Shown here: in pieces, positions 1 to 13,900 of the stretch | How the letters are laid out: the number at the start of each line of letters is the position of its first letter | Numbering within the stretch: the first letter of the stretch is position 1 | From: Hofstenia miamia | Lineage: Eukaryota > Xenacoelomorpha > Acoela | DNA: 64,000 nt | NCBI GenBank assembly: GCA_004352715.1 | Contig: SCFE01000014.1 | Coordinates: 1,613,426 to 1,677,425 of the forward strand | Direction: 5' to 3' | The notes under the pieces: generated by a model | Databases searched by the model: none | The model's input: only the letters and a program-made list of their open reading frames with translations | Told to the model about the DNA's origin: nothing | Position numbers and translations under genes: made by a program

Positions 1-35
<35 letters not shown>

Positions 36-783
36 TCTTTGTGTTTTTGTAGATATATTCTTTGGCATTCTTCATTGATTTTGGTGGCATGCACAAATAT
101 ATGAGTTGCCATAGTCAAGTTAAATAATAATTTTGAGGTACCATAAAGATGGTGTGGTTCCACAACGCACACATCTGATATGCAGTCAAATAAATATATA
201 TAATAAATTGCAGAATAGGTATATAAAGCTATTAATTTTTCTGTCTTAGCAATGCCTGAATAATGCATGTAATTATTAAAAAACTAAAATAAGTATTGTT
301 CATTTTTATTACGGAACAACAAGATGCTGTCATTTTGAGATCGCTAGTAATAAAATATCAAGGAGGTATCTTGTTAATATCAATTCATCATATATTAGCT
401 TAAGTTAATCCTTAGTGATTTATGTTGGAATGATTTTTACATTAAATAAATGTGAGTAAGATAGCATTTTTATAGCTTGATAAAACCCGAAAATGTTTAT
501 GTCAATTTCAGCAATATTATTGTTGCGGTTAAGATATAGTCACTTGAATGATGTAGTGCAATGATTGCTAAGAGCCTATGACATCTCACACTTTTATTTT
601 TCGTGTAGTGAAACATTTTGTTCGAATAGACTTGGAATGGATTGATAAGATTGATAACATTTATGATGGAAAAAATAGTTTCGATGTTCAAAGAAATCGC
701 TTCTCGAACTGGGTTCTAGAACAAATTATAGTTGAGAACCAAGGTTTGGCTGTACTTACATATTCAATAATGCTAAAATATAC
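1..783. other. Intron or flank 3' of the last visible exon
   Basis: This stretch opens with an (AT)n tract at about 1-32 and is otherwise AT-rich with no recognisable coding exon on either strand. It lies downstream (minus strand) of the last LDLa exon, which ends in a splice donor at 782-783, so the gene must continue to the left of the window. Confidence 0.6.
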
Positions 784-900
784 CGCAGTTTGCTTCATCA
801 TCGTCGTAAGGACAGTGTGATATTCCGTCGCAAACATATTGGACCGGGATGCAATGAGCGTTTAGACATTTAAAATGGAAATCATCACAAGGAAATGATG
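784..900 (-). CDS. Exon 18: LDLa repeat 6
   Basis: A 117-nt phase 1-1 exon with acceptor AG at 902-901 and donor GT at 783-782. It encodes one LDL-receptor class A repeat with six cysteines; the acidic Ca2+-loop reads [16 protein letters not shown]. It is the last exon visible, and the phase-1 donor shows that the gene continues to the left. Confidence 0.85.
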
Positions 901-3900
901 CTATATTTAAAAGAAAATGTTAATCGATCCGTAAAATTTTGTTCAGGTTGACTAAAATCACGAACTTCTGTTTACAGAGATCCATGATTAAAAATTTAAA
1001 AATATTACAGCAGTATTCCAGATGACTGAGATCACGACAACCAGTGACAACGTCTGTTGTTGTTTCTCCATATAGACATTCGTGTTTGCTATTGATGCAT
1101 TGATTTGACCGGCATGTGATTTGATCGGAAGTGCAAGAAGCAAGATCGCAATCATGCTCATCCTCTTGAGAACTACAATCTGGAAACCCATCACAACGAA
1201 ACTTCACTGGGATACAATGATCAGAGATCTCACAGTGGAAAACATCATCTGATTTGCAGCCTTAAGATATGAAAATATAGATTTTTAGTATAAAATAATG
1301 TATCCCATTATATTAATTAATAATACTTACTGCAGTTTTTTTCATCAGACTCATCTAGACAATCTGCCTCAAAATTACAGACTAGAGATGAATTTATGCA
1401 TTTCCCCGATGAGCAACGAAATTCACCAGAAAGACAGTCAGGATACACTAAATAAGCAATAAATTAAAATGTCTTGACTTCATTGCAGTTTAAATCGGTT
1501 TTCAGTCCCTAGCCCAAACTGTATGCAACATACTAATTTTCAAAACTATAGGAGTGACTTAATTAAATATATGCACACTTGATCACTTAATACTAATTCA
1601 TAATTTATCGATAAATATTTTGTAATTAATCATCTTCCTACTATACAAGAATAGTGCTATATTTTGAAGAACGCTTTATATATTTATTAGTAGTACCCAG
1701 TCTTACTTTATCATATTTAAAAAATTACGATTTAGAGGAATCTTGTGCAATCTTGCTTAACATTTTGCGACAAATTCAAGCAATATGGCACTTGTTAAAA
1801 TTTTCAATGGCAGTTCATAATAAATCATTTTGGTAGAGCTTTTCAATAAAAATGCTCAAAATAATATTAATCGAAATTACTCATACAACATATAACGGTA
1901 TGTCTTTAAATTTCTTTTTATTTGCAATTTGCTGACCTCCGCATGGCATATATATATAGAGCTTTCTAAAAAATTTTCCAACAATTAAAATAACCTCTTG
2001 CATTTTTAGAACCAGTTTCGATGTGAAATATTAATGCACAAGTTAAATAATTTCAATAAAAATGCTCAAAAATAATATTAATCGAAATTACTCATACAAC
2101 ATATAACGGTATGTCTTTAAATTTCTTTTTATTTGCAATTTGCTGACCTCCGCATGGCATATATATATAGAGCTTTTTAAAAAATTNTTTTCCAACAATT
2201 AAAATAACCTCTTGCATTTTTAGAACCAGTTTCGATGTGAAATATTAATGCACAAGTTAAATAATTTCAATAAAAATGTAGCTTTTACATGTTTGGAAAG
2301 TAAAGTGCATTTAAAATAACTAAGTTGTAGAAAATCTAGCGACCTTGGAATAAATAGGAAATAGACATTATATATATATATATATATGTCTGTAAAAAAC
2401 TTAGCTATGAGTATATTTGGAGCTAAATACGAAGAACGAAATACCTATTTATGTGAAAATTACAACTTAATACTCAGAAAATTTTTGTTTCTCTGATTTA
2501 TTCAAATTTTCTATATATGCATTATTTACAATATCTAGACATAAAAATATAGACTTTCTAAAAACTAGCACTCGATAGAAGGGAAGTATTCAAATTGGCT
2601 AAATGTTATGTAGTTCCAATTTCTAAAGCAACATAATATATATATATATATTGCATTCAGATTGCTGATATTTTTATCAGTTTATAAGTTATAAGCAATT
2701 AAATTTTTTTCAAGTATCATAAAACATTTTAAAAATATCTAGGGTGTTTAAGACTTACAGGCTATAATCCCAGGAAGCCACCAAGAAGACAGTATAGAAA
2801 TGAAGAAATACTAAAGGGTGAGAAGAGAACATAAATCTAGAAATGTTTTTTAGCTTAAATCAAGGATTTGACTTTTGAGAGAGAGAAAAAAATTTATTAC
2901 AACTCGCAACCCTTGGCTTGAATAATAGTGTAAAGGGATAAACCAGATACAAAACAGTATAAATACATGAAAACGTTTAGTTATAATTCATGCGAAGGAA
3001 CGTTGGATTTCGGCATATGCGAATGATTTCTGCTTTCGCGCGGTTCTCGAGAGAATTTCGAAGAGTCTTGGTTCACGTAAGTCGTATTCTAGTGAGCGAG
3101 TGGGTGGAACCAAATAACTCAGTGGGTGATTTCCGTTCATAACGATATCTTTCCATAGGCGCTGGCAGATATGTTCGCGCCTATTGAACATGGTATCGCA
3201 ATTGAGTTTTTCACATGCATATTCATATGATTCTCCAGGAAGGATGATGCGAAAAGCATTTGCTGTATACTTTCCAGTTTGTCATGTTGAGCCATTGTGA
3301 GAGCCTGGTGCCGTGCAGGAGCACAATATTCAAGTGTGGATCGTATCAACGCAAAGAATATTTGGCATAAATCATTCACTGGTAGCCCACTGTGCTTTAA
3401 CAAATGGATGAAATGCAGCCTCTTACTACATTTAGTCACCGTCTCATGTATGTGCTCATTCCATTTTAGATTGCGTTGGATGGTTATTCCAAGAAGTTTT
3501 GCCGATGGTACTCGGTTTATGTGTACTCCATCTAGTATTAATTCAGGTGGTTGATCAATCGGTGATACTGGAAATAGGGTGATTTCTTTGGATTTTTTTT
3601 GTGATTAAGTTTCATTAATGCGTCGTCGGGCCAGCGTTTCACGTTGCTTATTAGTTCGATGGCGCACGACGGTGTGTTTCGAGAGCAATTTTCCCATGCT
3701 GTCGTGTCATCAGCATACTTGATCCTGTTGGCATAATGGCGGAGAAGTGAATCTACAAAAGGCACAAACAGCCACGGTCCCAGTTTATTTCTCTGTGGAA
3801 CTCCGGCGTAGACATCATTCCAGAGTGATATAGAACCGCTGGGGAGTTTGACACGTGGTCGACGTCCGGATAGGAAAGAAATTAACCAATTTATCGTGTA

Positions 3901-6900
3901 CTTGTTCACCCCTAGCAACTTTAGTCTATCGATGAGTAGACGATGACTAATTAGGTCAAACGCTTTAGTGAAATCAAATAAAAAGACGCGAATGTACGAC
4001 CCTTGTTGCTCTAGAAAATCTATCCATTTGTGCGTTATATTCAGAAGTGCTAAGGTAGTTGATCCTTTGGAAGCAACTCCATATTGAATTAGATCTAAAT
4101 TTTTGGAAATTTTTCCTATACGTTCCTTTTCAAAAATTACACTTTCGGCAATTTTCGACACTGAATGGGTAAGCGCAATTGGTCTTATATCAGAGATTGG
4201 TGAGTTTATTGGTCTAACCTTCGGCACTAGTAAAGGGAGAAGCATCGCATGAGATGAAGGATGAATTGAGCAGCCACGATATTGGAAGGGCTAGTTCACA
4301 GCTGTATTCTCACAGTATTCGATTCGGAATCTCATTGCTAAGATGGTCTGCACCAGATGACTTTGTCACGTCGAGAGAATTTAACAGTTGGTATATCTCA
4401 TATTCCAAAGTTCGTAACGGGGGATTATCTGTTTGTTGAATAGTAACAAAGTATATGTCAGATAACGTCGTATAATCAGCTGATATTTCAGTGAGTTTCG
4501 TGTTAATGAGGTTTGTCAGCTGTTCCTCGTCTATTTCAGCAAGGCATCCATCTACAGGTAGAGTTCATGGATTTCCGGATGGGTGTAGTCCACATAAATT
4601 CTTAACACTCTTCCACTATGTAACGGGTTTCGATTTCTTAAGCTCTATTCTCTGTATATTCAAAATTGTACCATTGTATTTAAGATATTAATTAAGTTAT
4701 ATATTAATATAATATTTTTCTGGTATATTTACTGGTCTATTACTACTTATTCAAATTTCTTTTGTATTACTAGACATGCACAGTAACTAACCGCATGAAA
4801 TTTCATCCGAGCCGTCGCTACAATCATAAGCACCATCACAAACGAAAGAGACTGATATGCATTCATTAGTTGCAGCGCACAAGAATTTATAGATGCCACA
4901 TCCAACTTCTAAAATAATTTTTTTATAATACTTTGCTATATTGATTCCACAAATAATTTATTATGCTTACTTCTTTAGATTACTAGTTTGAAAAAAGAAA
5001 ATCATCAAATAGAAAAAAAATGTAGTTTAAGTTTAAATTTTTAACGCACTTGATTAAATGTGCATAACTCTCTTTGTATTTTGCTGAATCCTTTCTCAAG
5101 TTAAGAAGATGACTTAAATTAATTGTCACCATTTGGCAGTTTCATTAAAATAGTAATTAATTGAAATTATTTAATAAAATATGAATTTTTTACCACAATT
5201 CTGTTCATCACTCATGTCCTTGCAAGTATCAATTCCATCACAAACAAACACTCGTAGAATGAGTGCACCATTATTACATCGAAAGAATTTCTCACTGTCA
5301 TGTTCTGCTTGTTTTATTTCTAAGCCTAAATTCCCCATAAATATCTTCATAGACTAAGCGATTAAGAATGAACTGTTATTATTTCCAAAAAACTAAAAAC
5401 TTCAAAACAAGAATACATATTAGTGATGAGCAGTAACAGAATTTTTTAAGGCTCGAAAGGAAACACTTTATTGTCCCATCTAAAAATGGTCAACATCATT
5501 TCGAATACAATTCACATTCATTATATGATTATTCTTTAATATATTATCAATTAAATTATTGTTATTGAAAAAAAAATCTTATTTAAGATATTTATGATAT
5601 GGAATGAAAAACGTACCCGTTGCTGCCCGTACAAAATAATAGTTATGCGCTTCATACATTATACATATACATATATATGCATATGTATATATATATATAT
5701 ATATATAAATGAAGGTAGACGATAACCAGTAGAAGGTCTTTTTTGGCAAACGAAATATGAAGTCAGTTGATAGTCACAAGGATATTCATTCCAATACCAG
5801 TCCACCAAACCCATCATTGCCGCACATCTTGGACTATCCAAGTACTCATAGACGTCAACAAAGTAATTTATTTGCATTGCATTTCCGTCAACTGCGTAAA
5901 ACTCTGATTGAAGTGGGTTGCGCTTAAATCCAATCCAAACACCCCATGACTCCCATGCAGTAGTATATGCCTGAGGCGTTTCCTCAAGGATTTCTGTTGC
6001 AGCGTAATTACTCTAAATTTAAGAAAAAATAGCTAAATAGCTTCACCATATGATATTAGGTTGATATAATTGTGATATTTTATAGAAGTACAAATGTAAC
6101 TTGTCTTTGATGAATTTAGTTTGCTTTTTGGATTGCATCGAAAATTGCCGAAAGCTATACTCACTATACAATATGCTCCACATCCTCCCCTCTATTGAAA
6201 TGTACACGTTACTCTACAAATAAGGGAAAAGAAAGAGTGTACTTCCCGCCCATTTCAAAAAATGTTCAATTTGCACATTGAAACAGATGGAAACCCACTT
6301 AAATTGTGTAAACATAATTTTCAAACAAATGTTGAAAAATGAACTATTTTTGTGATACGCGTATGCATGGTCATTCTTTATGTTTCAGATTTCAAGTCTG
6401 AAATCCGGAAATCTAGACTTTTAAGTTGTCTTTCATGGGATTACAAAAAAATATGGTTTATCGCAAAGATTTAGGATCCAAGAACAGATACAATATACAT
6501 GTATATTCAGTTTAGCATTACAAACTTTGCATACACATGAACTACTCGGTCATTGGGAGCTTCTACAAATGGATTCGTTTTTTGAAACAACATGGTACAT
6601 TTTCATGCTACTTAAAATGGTATACAGAATCTGTGCACTATTGAAAATGTAGAAGAAAGTCATTGACGAGAGAGAAACTCATCAACCCTGATATTTCATA
6701 TTCAACAATCCAAAAGCGCATAATGAAATCCTTTCATCTATTACTTGTTCAGATGATGACAATGGAATTTCCTTTGAGAAGATTAAGCAATTTTTCACAT
6801 TGATGGAGTGGTAAGCACATTTTATTGCAAAGATTAAGGTTACAAAGACTCATATGATTCATTGAATAGACCTGGTACAAACTGGTATTTGTTTAGGCTT

Positions 6901-9743
6901 GAGTCTTACTTCATTGAAGCAACAATCAGCGATCAGCAAAGACATATAAAAACACTTTCTGGGGATCAATATTTAGCAAGCCGGTCTACTACGGACTTGC
7001 TGTTATGTGAGTTTTTCACACAAAAACCAACACAACAGCAAAAGGTTATTGTGCCACACAAAATGCACAGCACAACACAACAAAATCTTAAATTACACAA
7101 CACATACATTAATTTGAGCATGCTGATCACAAATCTGAATTCCATTTTCCTGCATTACATTCCAGTTTTTTGAAAAAACAATTCGTAGACCTCGGTTTGA
7201 TTGATAAGGTGCGGTGCAAAAGCATCATTCAATTGGATCAAAATCGTTATCATGGGTAGTAGTTTCCACTGGATTTGACTTGTAATGCAGTAGAAGGTGT
7301 TCACTCAGGAATGTACTCAGAATGTGCCACATGCCGAATTGAAGATCTGAGATTAAGTGGATAGTTGATGAAGGATATGTTTCTAATGTTGAATCCTTCA
7401 AATCTTTGCTAAACAGAGATACCACTCATTTCCTCGAACAATCTGCTCCGGCAACACCAATGGTACTCCGAATTTCAAATCTGAACCGTCTTTGTTGTAC
7501 CAATGAGACAAGCATAAGGTCGTGGCCAACTTTTGTCTGGTTTTCCGTTTGCAGTCAAAGTAGGCAAGATTTTAAAGCTTTGATGCGATCTGTAATAATC
7601 TGTTTTTTTCATTATGAATTCACCACAGTTATAAAATAAATTGTCCACTGCAGTCGTACGACCACGTGATGCGTGAATGGGAATCTTCTCATAACATAGG
7701 CTGCGTGATTACCTAACTTTGTACGGCAATGCCACTATTACGACACAATGAGAGATACGAATTTTTCGTCATTAATAAATTGACTTTACCTAGAAAATTT
7801 TTCAAATATGTACGCAAGAAAGCTTTTTGTAGTTAATTCCCTTAATATATCAACACTAACTGAGCAGTGTTTCGTGACAAATCCAGGACACATTGAAATC
7901 CAGTAGAGACAACGGAACAACGGGTCAAAATAGTACGAGACAACAACTACATGTAGTCAAATCTTGTTTAAATTTTAGCTCAAGCAAATATAATACAAAA
8001 AATATGACGAGATGAATAAAAATGGAGATCAGATTTGGAATCAGCATGGTTGAATTTAGAAAATCGATAGCCACAATAAATGTCAAAGTCAACATTTGTT
8101 GTACAGTAATATCAGTGATGTGTAATTTATGACTTTTTTGGGTGACCTTGTTTGCATAAATATTAAGCATTTATATGGTATAACAAAATAACCATAGACC
8201 TCATTTTTCCGATTATAGTTAACATAGCAACTAAAACAAGGTTCAAGAATCCTTAAATGTACTGCTAGTTTTTTTGTATTCCAAATTGTTTTAATTAACA
8301 GCACTATAGTTTTTATTGCCTGAAATTTGAATTGGAAAAATGAGATGAAATTTCGAAAAATTGTTTACTATGCAGCCAAAAAAACCCAAATGCAGTAAAA
8401 GTTGCGGAATTGGTAAAAAAGAGGAATCTAAGACAACATTTGCATTTTATAATATTACATTCGCATCATATACACTTCTAATATTAAAATTAAATTTAGT
8501 GAGTACATTTTATAATAAGTTTTTAACATTTTTAGTATGCAAAAGTACTAATACACTAAGCTAAAACAGCGTAGCAAAGATGAAATTTAGATGGTCCACA
8601 AAATCTAAGACCATGGGTTTGACAAAGAATGAGGACTGCTCAACCAAAGTTTGATTACATGTTACCTATGTACCTATGTCTGCAAATATAAACCCAAGCC
8701 CCACACAACAATTATTCACTGGAAGGGCCACCAACGTTTCCGAAACTTAATTCTTAAATTATTCATTTAATGCAAAATACAATATTCACAATATTAATTT
8801 GACAACATTCATTCAAATATAAAATAAACATGCATAGCCCAACTGAATGTGTATGGTAAGATTTTTGTTTTGCAAAGAATATTTTATTACAAGTCTAATT
8901 TATATTTATTGTGTTCAATAAAAATAAATGTAAAAACCATTGTTACAATTTACTTAAAATTAATTAAATTAAGCGAAATATGCTTCATTATTGGCTCATT
9001 TTTGGTTTCATAATTAGACTATTAATGGGTCAGCAGCCAAATGCCAATAATGATAAATAATGTGACGTCAATGGCCCATGAATCATGGTTGCTTGGAAAA
9101 TTTCACTTAGCTAAATCTAGATCAACCCAACTCCACTCTTTCAGTAAACGTCCAAATGCAGTTCAACACATGGGTAGCCACGGGCACATACAACCCCGCT
9201 GGAAGTAGGTAGTACAAAGGTAAAGTTTTCGAAAGCTATATAATATCTAAGTCTAAGGAAAAGTGCAATATTTGATATATTTGTGAAAGTTTTGTGGTCA
9301 AAGTTAAACTTAATGTCTAAAATTCGTAGGTTAATGAAAATAATTATATAACAAATTCCGGAGACGTATTTTAAATCAGTTAGTTTTCAAGGATAGGGTA
9401 AACAATGCGGATGGTCGTAAATTCATGCATTTGTTACTACCAGGAATTGCTGCAGCTCTATTGAATCAATTATGGCTAAATCCCCATCAAATGTCTTGCA
9501 GTGATGTCTTGCTTGATGCCAGTTTGCACGGCCAGGCGTCATCATGAACTTAAAGCATCGTCCATCATGAAGTCTCCAAGAATCATCGCAAGCCCATTCT
9601 AAAAATACCTCAAATGCTATATTCTGCAAATGATTGGGAAGAAATTATAATTTAGTCCATCAATTGAAGGAAGGAAATGCTATTCAAAGTGTCCAATAAT
9701 TAACATAAAAAAATCTAAAGCTTGAATTTTTTCAAATGCATTC

Positions 9744-9775
<32 letters not shown>

Positions 9776-10862
9776 ATAATTATATATACGTATATATATA
9801 TATATATATATATTTGTACAAATATGTTAGTAGTATTTTATATTGAACTTTAGTATTTTTATTGTATTTTTGAAGTTTTGTGCACTTAAAACACTACAGT
9901 TTGCATATTGTCTCTCATTTTCAATGCTTGATTATAAAAAAACTTTTGTTTTTCTTGTATGTTTTTCGAATTTTCTTTTGTTGTAAAATATATTTTTTGC
10001 ATTGTGCATTTTTAGAAGCTATACTTAATGAAAACCAAACAGTTGAATAGAAAAACATTTATGCATTCTGGAGATAATGGTGCGCATTAAAAAGATGTTC
10101 CTCAGAACACAATCCAGATGTTAGCATCTTGTAGTAATCTAATTGATAAATTTTGTTGTAGCATAATCAGATTTACAAAAATTATAGCTAAATGTTAAAA
10201 ATAGTTGAAAAGTAAACTTTGATTTAAGGAAAGACGACAATTTGATGAATTATATTTTTGTGTTTTAATAATTTTAATTAGTAACCTATTTATGGTGACA
10301 CTGTACCTACTCATAAAGCATATATTGAGATTGCGTTGAATTGAAACTTACTATTTCAGAAATGGTTGTGAAATGTTTACCTAAATCGTAGGCTGGTTTT
10401 TTGCAAATAAATTGATTGATATTCGATTCTTCTGCAGAGCACTTAACATCATGCCAGGTTTCTTTAACAAATCTGTTAGCACTCATCGCCACGCAATTTT
10501 CATAATACCCTCCATCAGGTTGCTTTGCACTAAGTGTAGATCGCATGGCCCTAAACTTAAGGTGTTTACTGAGAACTAAGTGCTTCAAAATCCAACTGCA
10601 AATTTTATGAATTCCGATTCGTAAATCTAGGGAAATTTGTTTAAAATTACAGACTTACTTTTTTGACGAACACTAAAAACTTTTAATAAAATATATGAAT
10701 TGTATTATTAGCCATTGAACCTTTTTGTGACAAAAAATTCTTCCCATATTATTATAGAAAACATATTAGCTGTTACAAAAATTCTGCAAATTCATTTATT
10801 TCATTTGTTTTATCAGAAATTTCATACAAATCCATACGGGTCCAAACTTTTCACAGGACTAC

Positions 10863-10910
<48 letters not shown>

Positions 10911-13900
10911 TTGTAAGTATACATACAGTATACATATTAGCTACCGGTTTCAATTTTTCAATCATCTTCAGTACAAATATGTGGCAATAAAATTTTACAC
11001 TTACTACATTACATGGTGTTAAAACATTCATGAACTTAAAATATGTTCAATATGCTGTTATAGCTTGGTTGATTGCTCATTATAGAGGAAGTTAGTTTCT
11101 ACATATATATATATATATATATCAGATTTCAAAGTTTTTATTTAGTGTACATGAAGTGTAATTTTTTATAGAAAATGATTCCTTTGGTCTATGATTGGGA
11201 AATATTTGAGTTTCAATTAGCTTGCATTAGCTATGTATTAAAAATAATAACCTTAAAAGTTGTTATAATATGTTTTACAATTATTGCTATTACAAAATTT
11301 CAATTATGTAAATAATAAATACATAGAAATTTTTCAAAAAAGAAAAACGTTTTTCATGTAAAAAAAGCATCAATGTTAAAAATATATAATCTATATTTAA
11401 TATTTCCTATTTAACAAACAGAAATTAGTTGAATTCGAATTGAATTGCATGTTAAATTGAGTATTTTGAGGAATATTTAACAGTTATTATTTTATTGAAA
11501 TTTTAATGGTTTTACTTACCAAGCAGAATACACAAGCGATGATCCATCAGTCCACTTGAATTTGCCTTCTTTTTCTATGTCTGATAGGCCTAAATAAATG
11601 AAAGAGTTTGCAATTAGTACATTCATGCGTTTTCAATTCCTCCTGAGTGTCGAAGTTTGCAGATTAGCTGATATGCAACCTTAACCTATAATTCGAGAAA
11701 TCTTAGATTTGGAGAAATACGCATTCAGCTACAAAGAGCCAATGCATTTTCATTGCTGGGGTTTGGAAGACTCATTAAAAACTCAATGAACATATTCTTG
11801 TAGTGACTTACATTCATTTTCAATTTGTTAATAAAGATTATTATTACTATTAATTTTAATATAATTATAATAATAAGAGTCAAAAGCAATTTATTGCAAA
11901 AAATCTTTGGTACAAGACTATAAACTAAAAACGATTTACAAAATAATAGTAACATATACATATATAATTGTGTGGTGTGTGTTTGTTGGGGATTTGTATG
12001 TGTGTGTGTACCTTATCTAGGATCATACGAAATTTTCGAAGGAGTGTAGTGTACTATTGTCATTAAGTATGCATTGTCTGTGAAAGAATAATAATAATAA
12101 TTATTATTATTATTGTTTTTATTAATATTATTTTTATGGCTCTTATTCTCCCAGCACACACTGTTGCAAAATTCAGCACCAGAAATTTATTCAGGACTCT
12201 AGCTATTCTTAACAGATGCCTTACCACTTCTCCCCCACTTTGGTAATCCTAAATTATCAAAGTATATCATATCCTACCGATACTACTACAACTTTCTTCG
12301 ACCTCAATAATCTCTTTATAGCCACAGTCAGAGCCCTGTACTTGAGCTTTTTGATTATCTCGTTGCCTTAGATTGTCCTTTGATACTGCTATGTCTATAA
12401 CTGCTTCCATTATTTCCACATTATCTACTACTAATATGTCTGACATCAATACTGTTTCTTGTTTCCAATCCATAATACTATATTGTTAATGTCATTTGTA
12501 TTATCATTAATAGTTAATAGGTGTGAAGAACAAAGTAAGCAAGGAGGATTTTTACAATGATCTTCTAGAACTTATTGCTAATGTAACTGAGAAGTTCTCA
12601 CCTACAAAAATGGTTCTTTTAGAGATCACACCTATGTTAGTTGAAGACATGTTTCACTTGAACAAAAACATACTGTATTCAAAATTGCTCTAGAAGAAAT
12701 TCAAACAAGAAATACTAACGTTTGCACAATTCAAATTTTCAATAATTTTCTCAATGACCACGTCAAATAAATAATAAAAGAATTTCTTCAATAGAAATAG
12801 GTTGCACAATGCATAATAATTTTTCGAGAGTGTCGATTCCGAATAGTGATATGAAATAATTCGCAACTTGCACGTTCTCAGTTGTATCTGAATAACCTTT
12901 AACGCAACATTTCGCTTTGAACTGAACAATCATCGCATGTAGAACTAATTCATTCATTTGTCTTAAGTCAATTTAATTACTGTGCATTGCTTCTTCAAAA
13001 CCTCACATCGCAAAAACGTTCATCATTAGCAAAAATGTTTAACTGGGCATTTAGAACACTTAATTACATTGAAAAAAATAAATCCATAACGCAATTAACA
13101 TCATCATATAATATTTTGGCCCCGAGTTACTTTATTCAGTATCAATCTTTATGTATGATTCACAAATTTATTCATGAATTAAGTTTATTAAGTTTTCTTA
13201 GCAATTAAATCAAAATCAATAAAAGAAGTAAAACACTTTTTATCATCAATAATCGTCAAGATTCATTTTCTTTTAAATGTTCAATCTTATGGAATGATTT
13301 AAGTATTGATATAAAATGTGAGAAAAACTATAAACACTTCAAGAAAAAATAAAAATTTTTTATTAAATAGGCAAACATTATTGGGCATAGATAATAACTA
13401 AACGCATGGTCAAATTACTTTTAAAACTGCCCTATAATTAATATTGCATATTTAATTAGTTTTGTAAATATTTTTGTCATGTGTTAGTTTATAGTTTTTA
13501 TATACATTTAAGCAATAAATTTGCTTTGACTCTTATTTTGTCACGATTTTAATGTTGGAAGAAATTTATTATTATTCAAGAATTCAACCGAGTCAACAAA
13601 TCTCTATCTCTGAAAAATTTCTCTGCATTCCAGCTTTTCAAAACTTTTTTACTTACTCCTCCTCACATCAATGACAAGCTTCTAGCTTAAAATGGAATAC
13701 ATCTTTCTAGTCAAGGCCTAGCTCAAGCTCACATGTCCCGCAATCACCAATCTTACTTCACATCCCACGAAATCTTCAATCCATCTCATTGTATAGCGAA
13801 TATCTCATACTCCAAAACTGTAACGACCTCAAGTTGTTGGGGCCTTCTTCCTACTCTTTCATATTTATCAAAATATAACAAATAATTTATATTTCCTATC

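Noticed and set aside
11960-12010. GT-rich stretch as a regulatory or recombination site
   Set aside because: It is a simple (TG)n-like microsatellite with no further feature.
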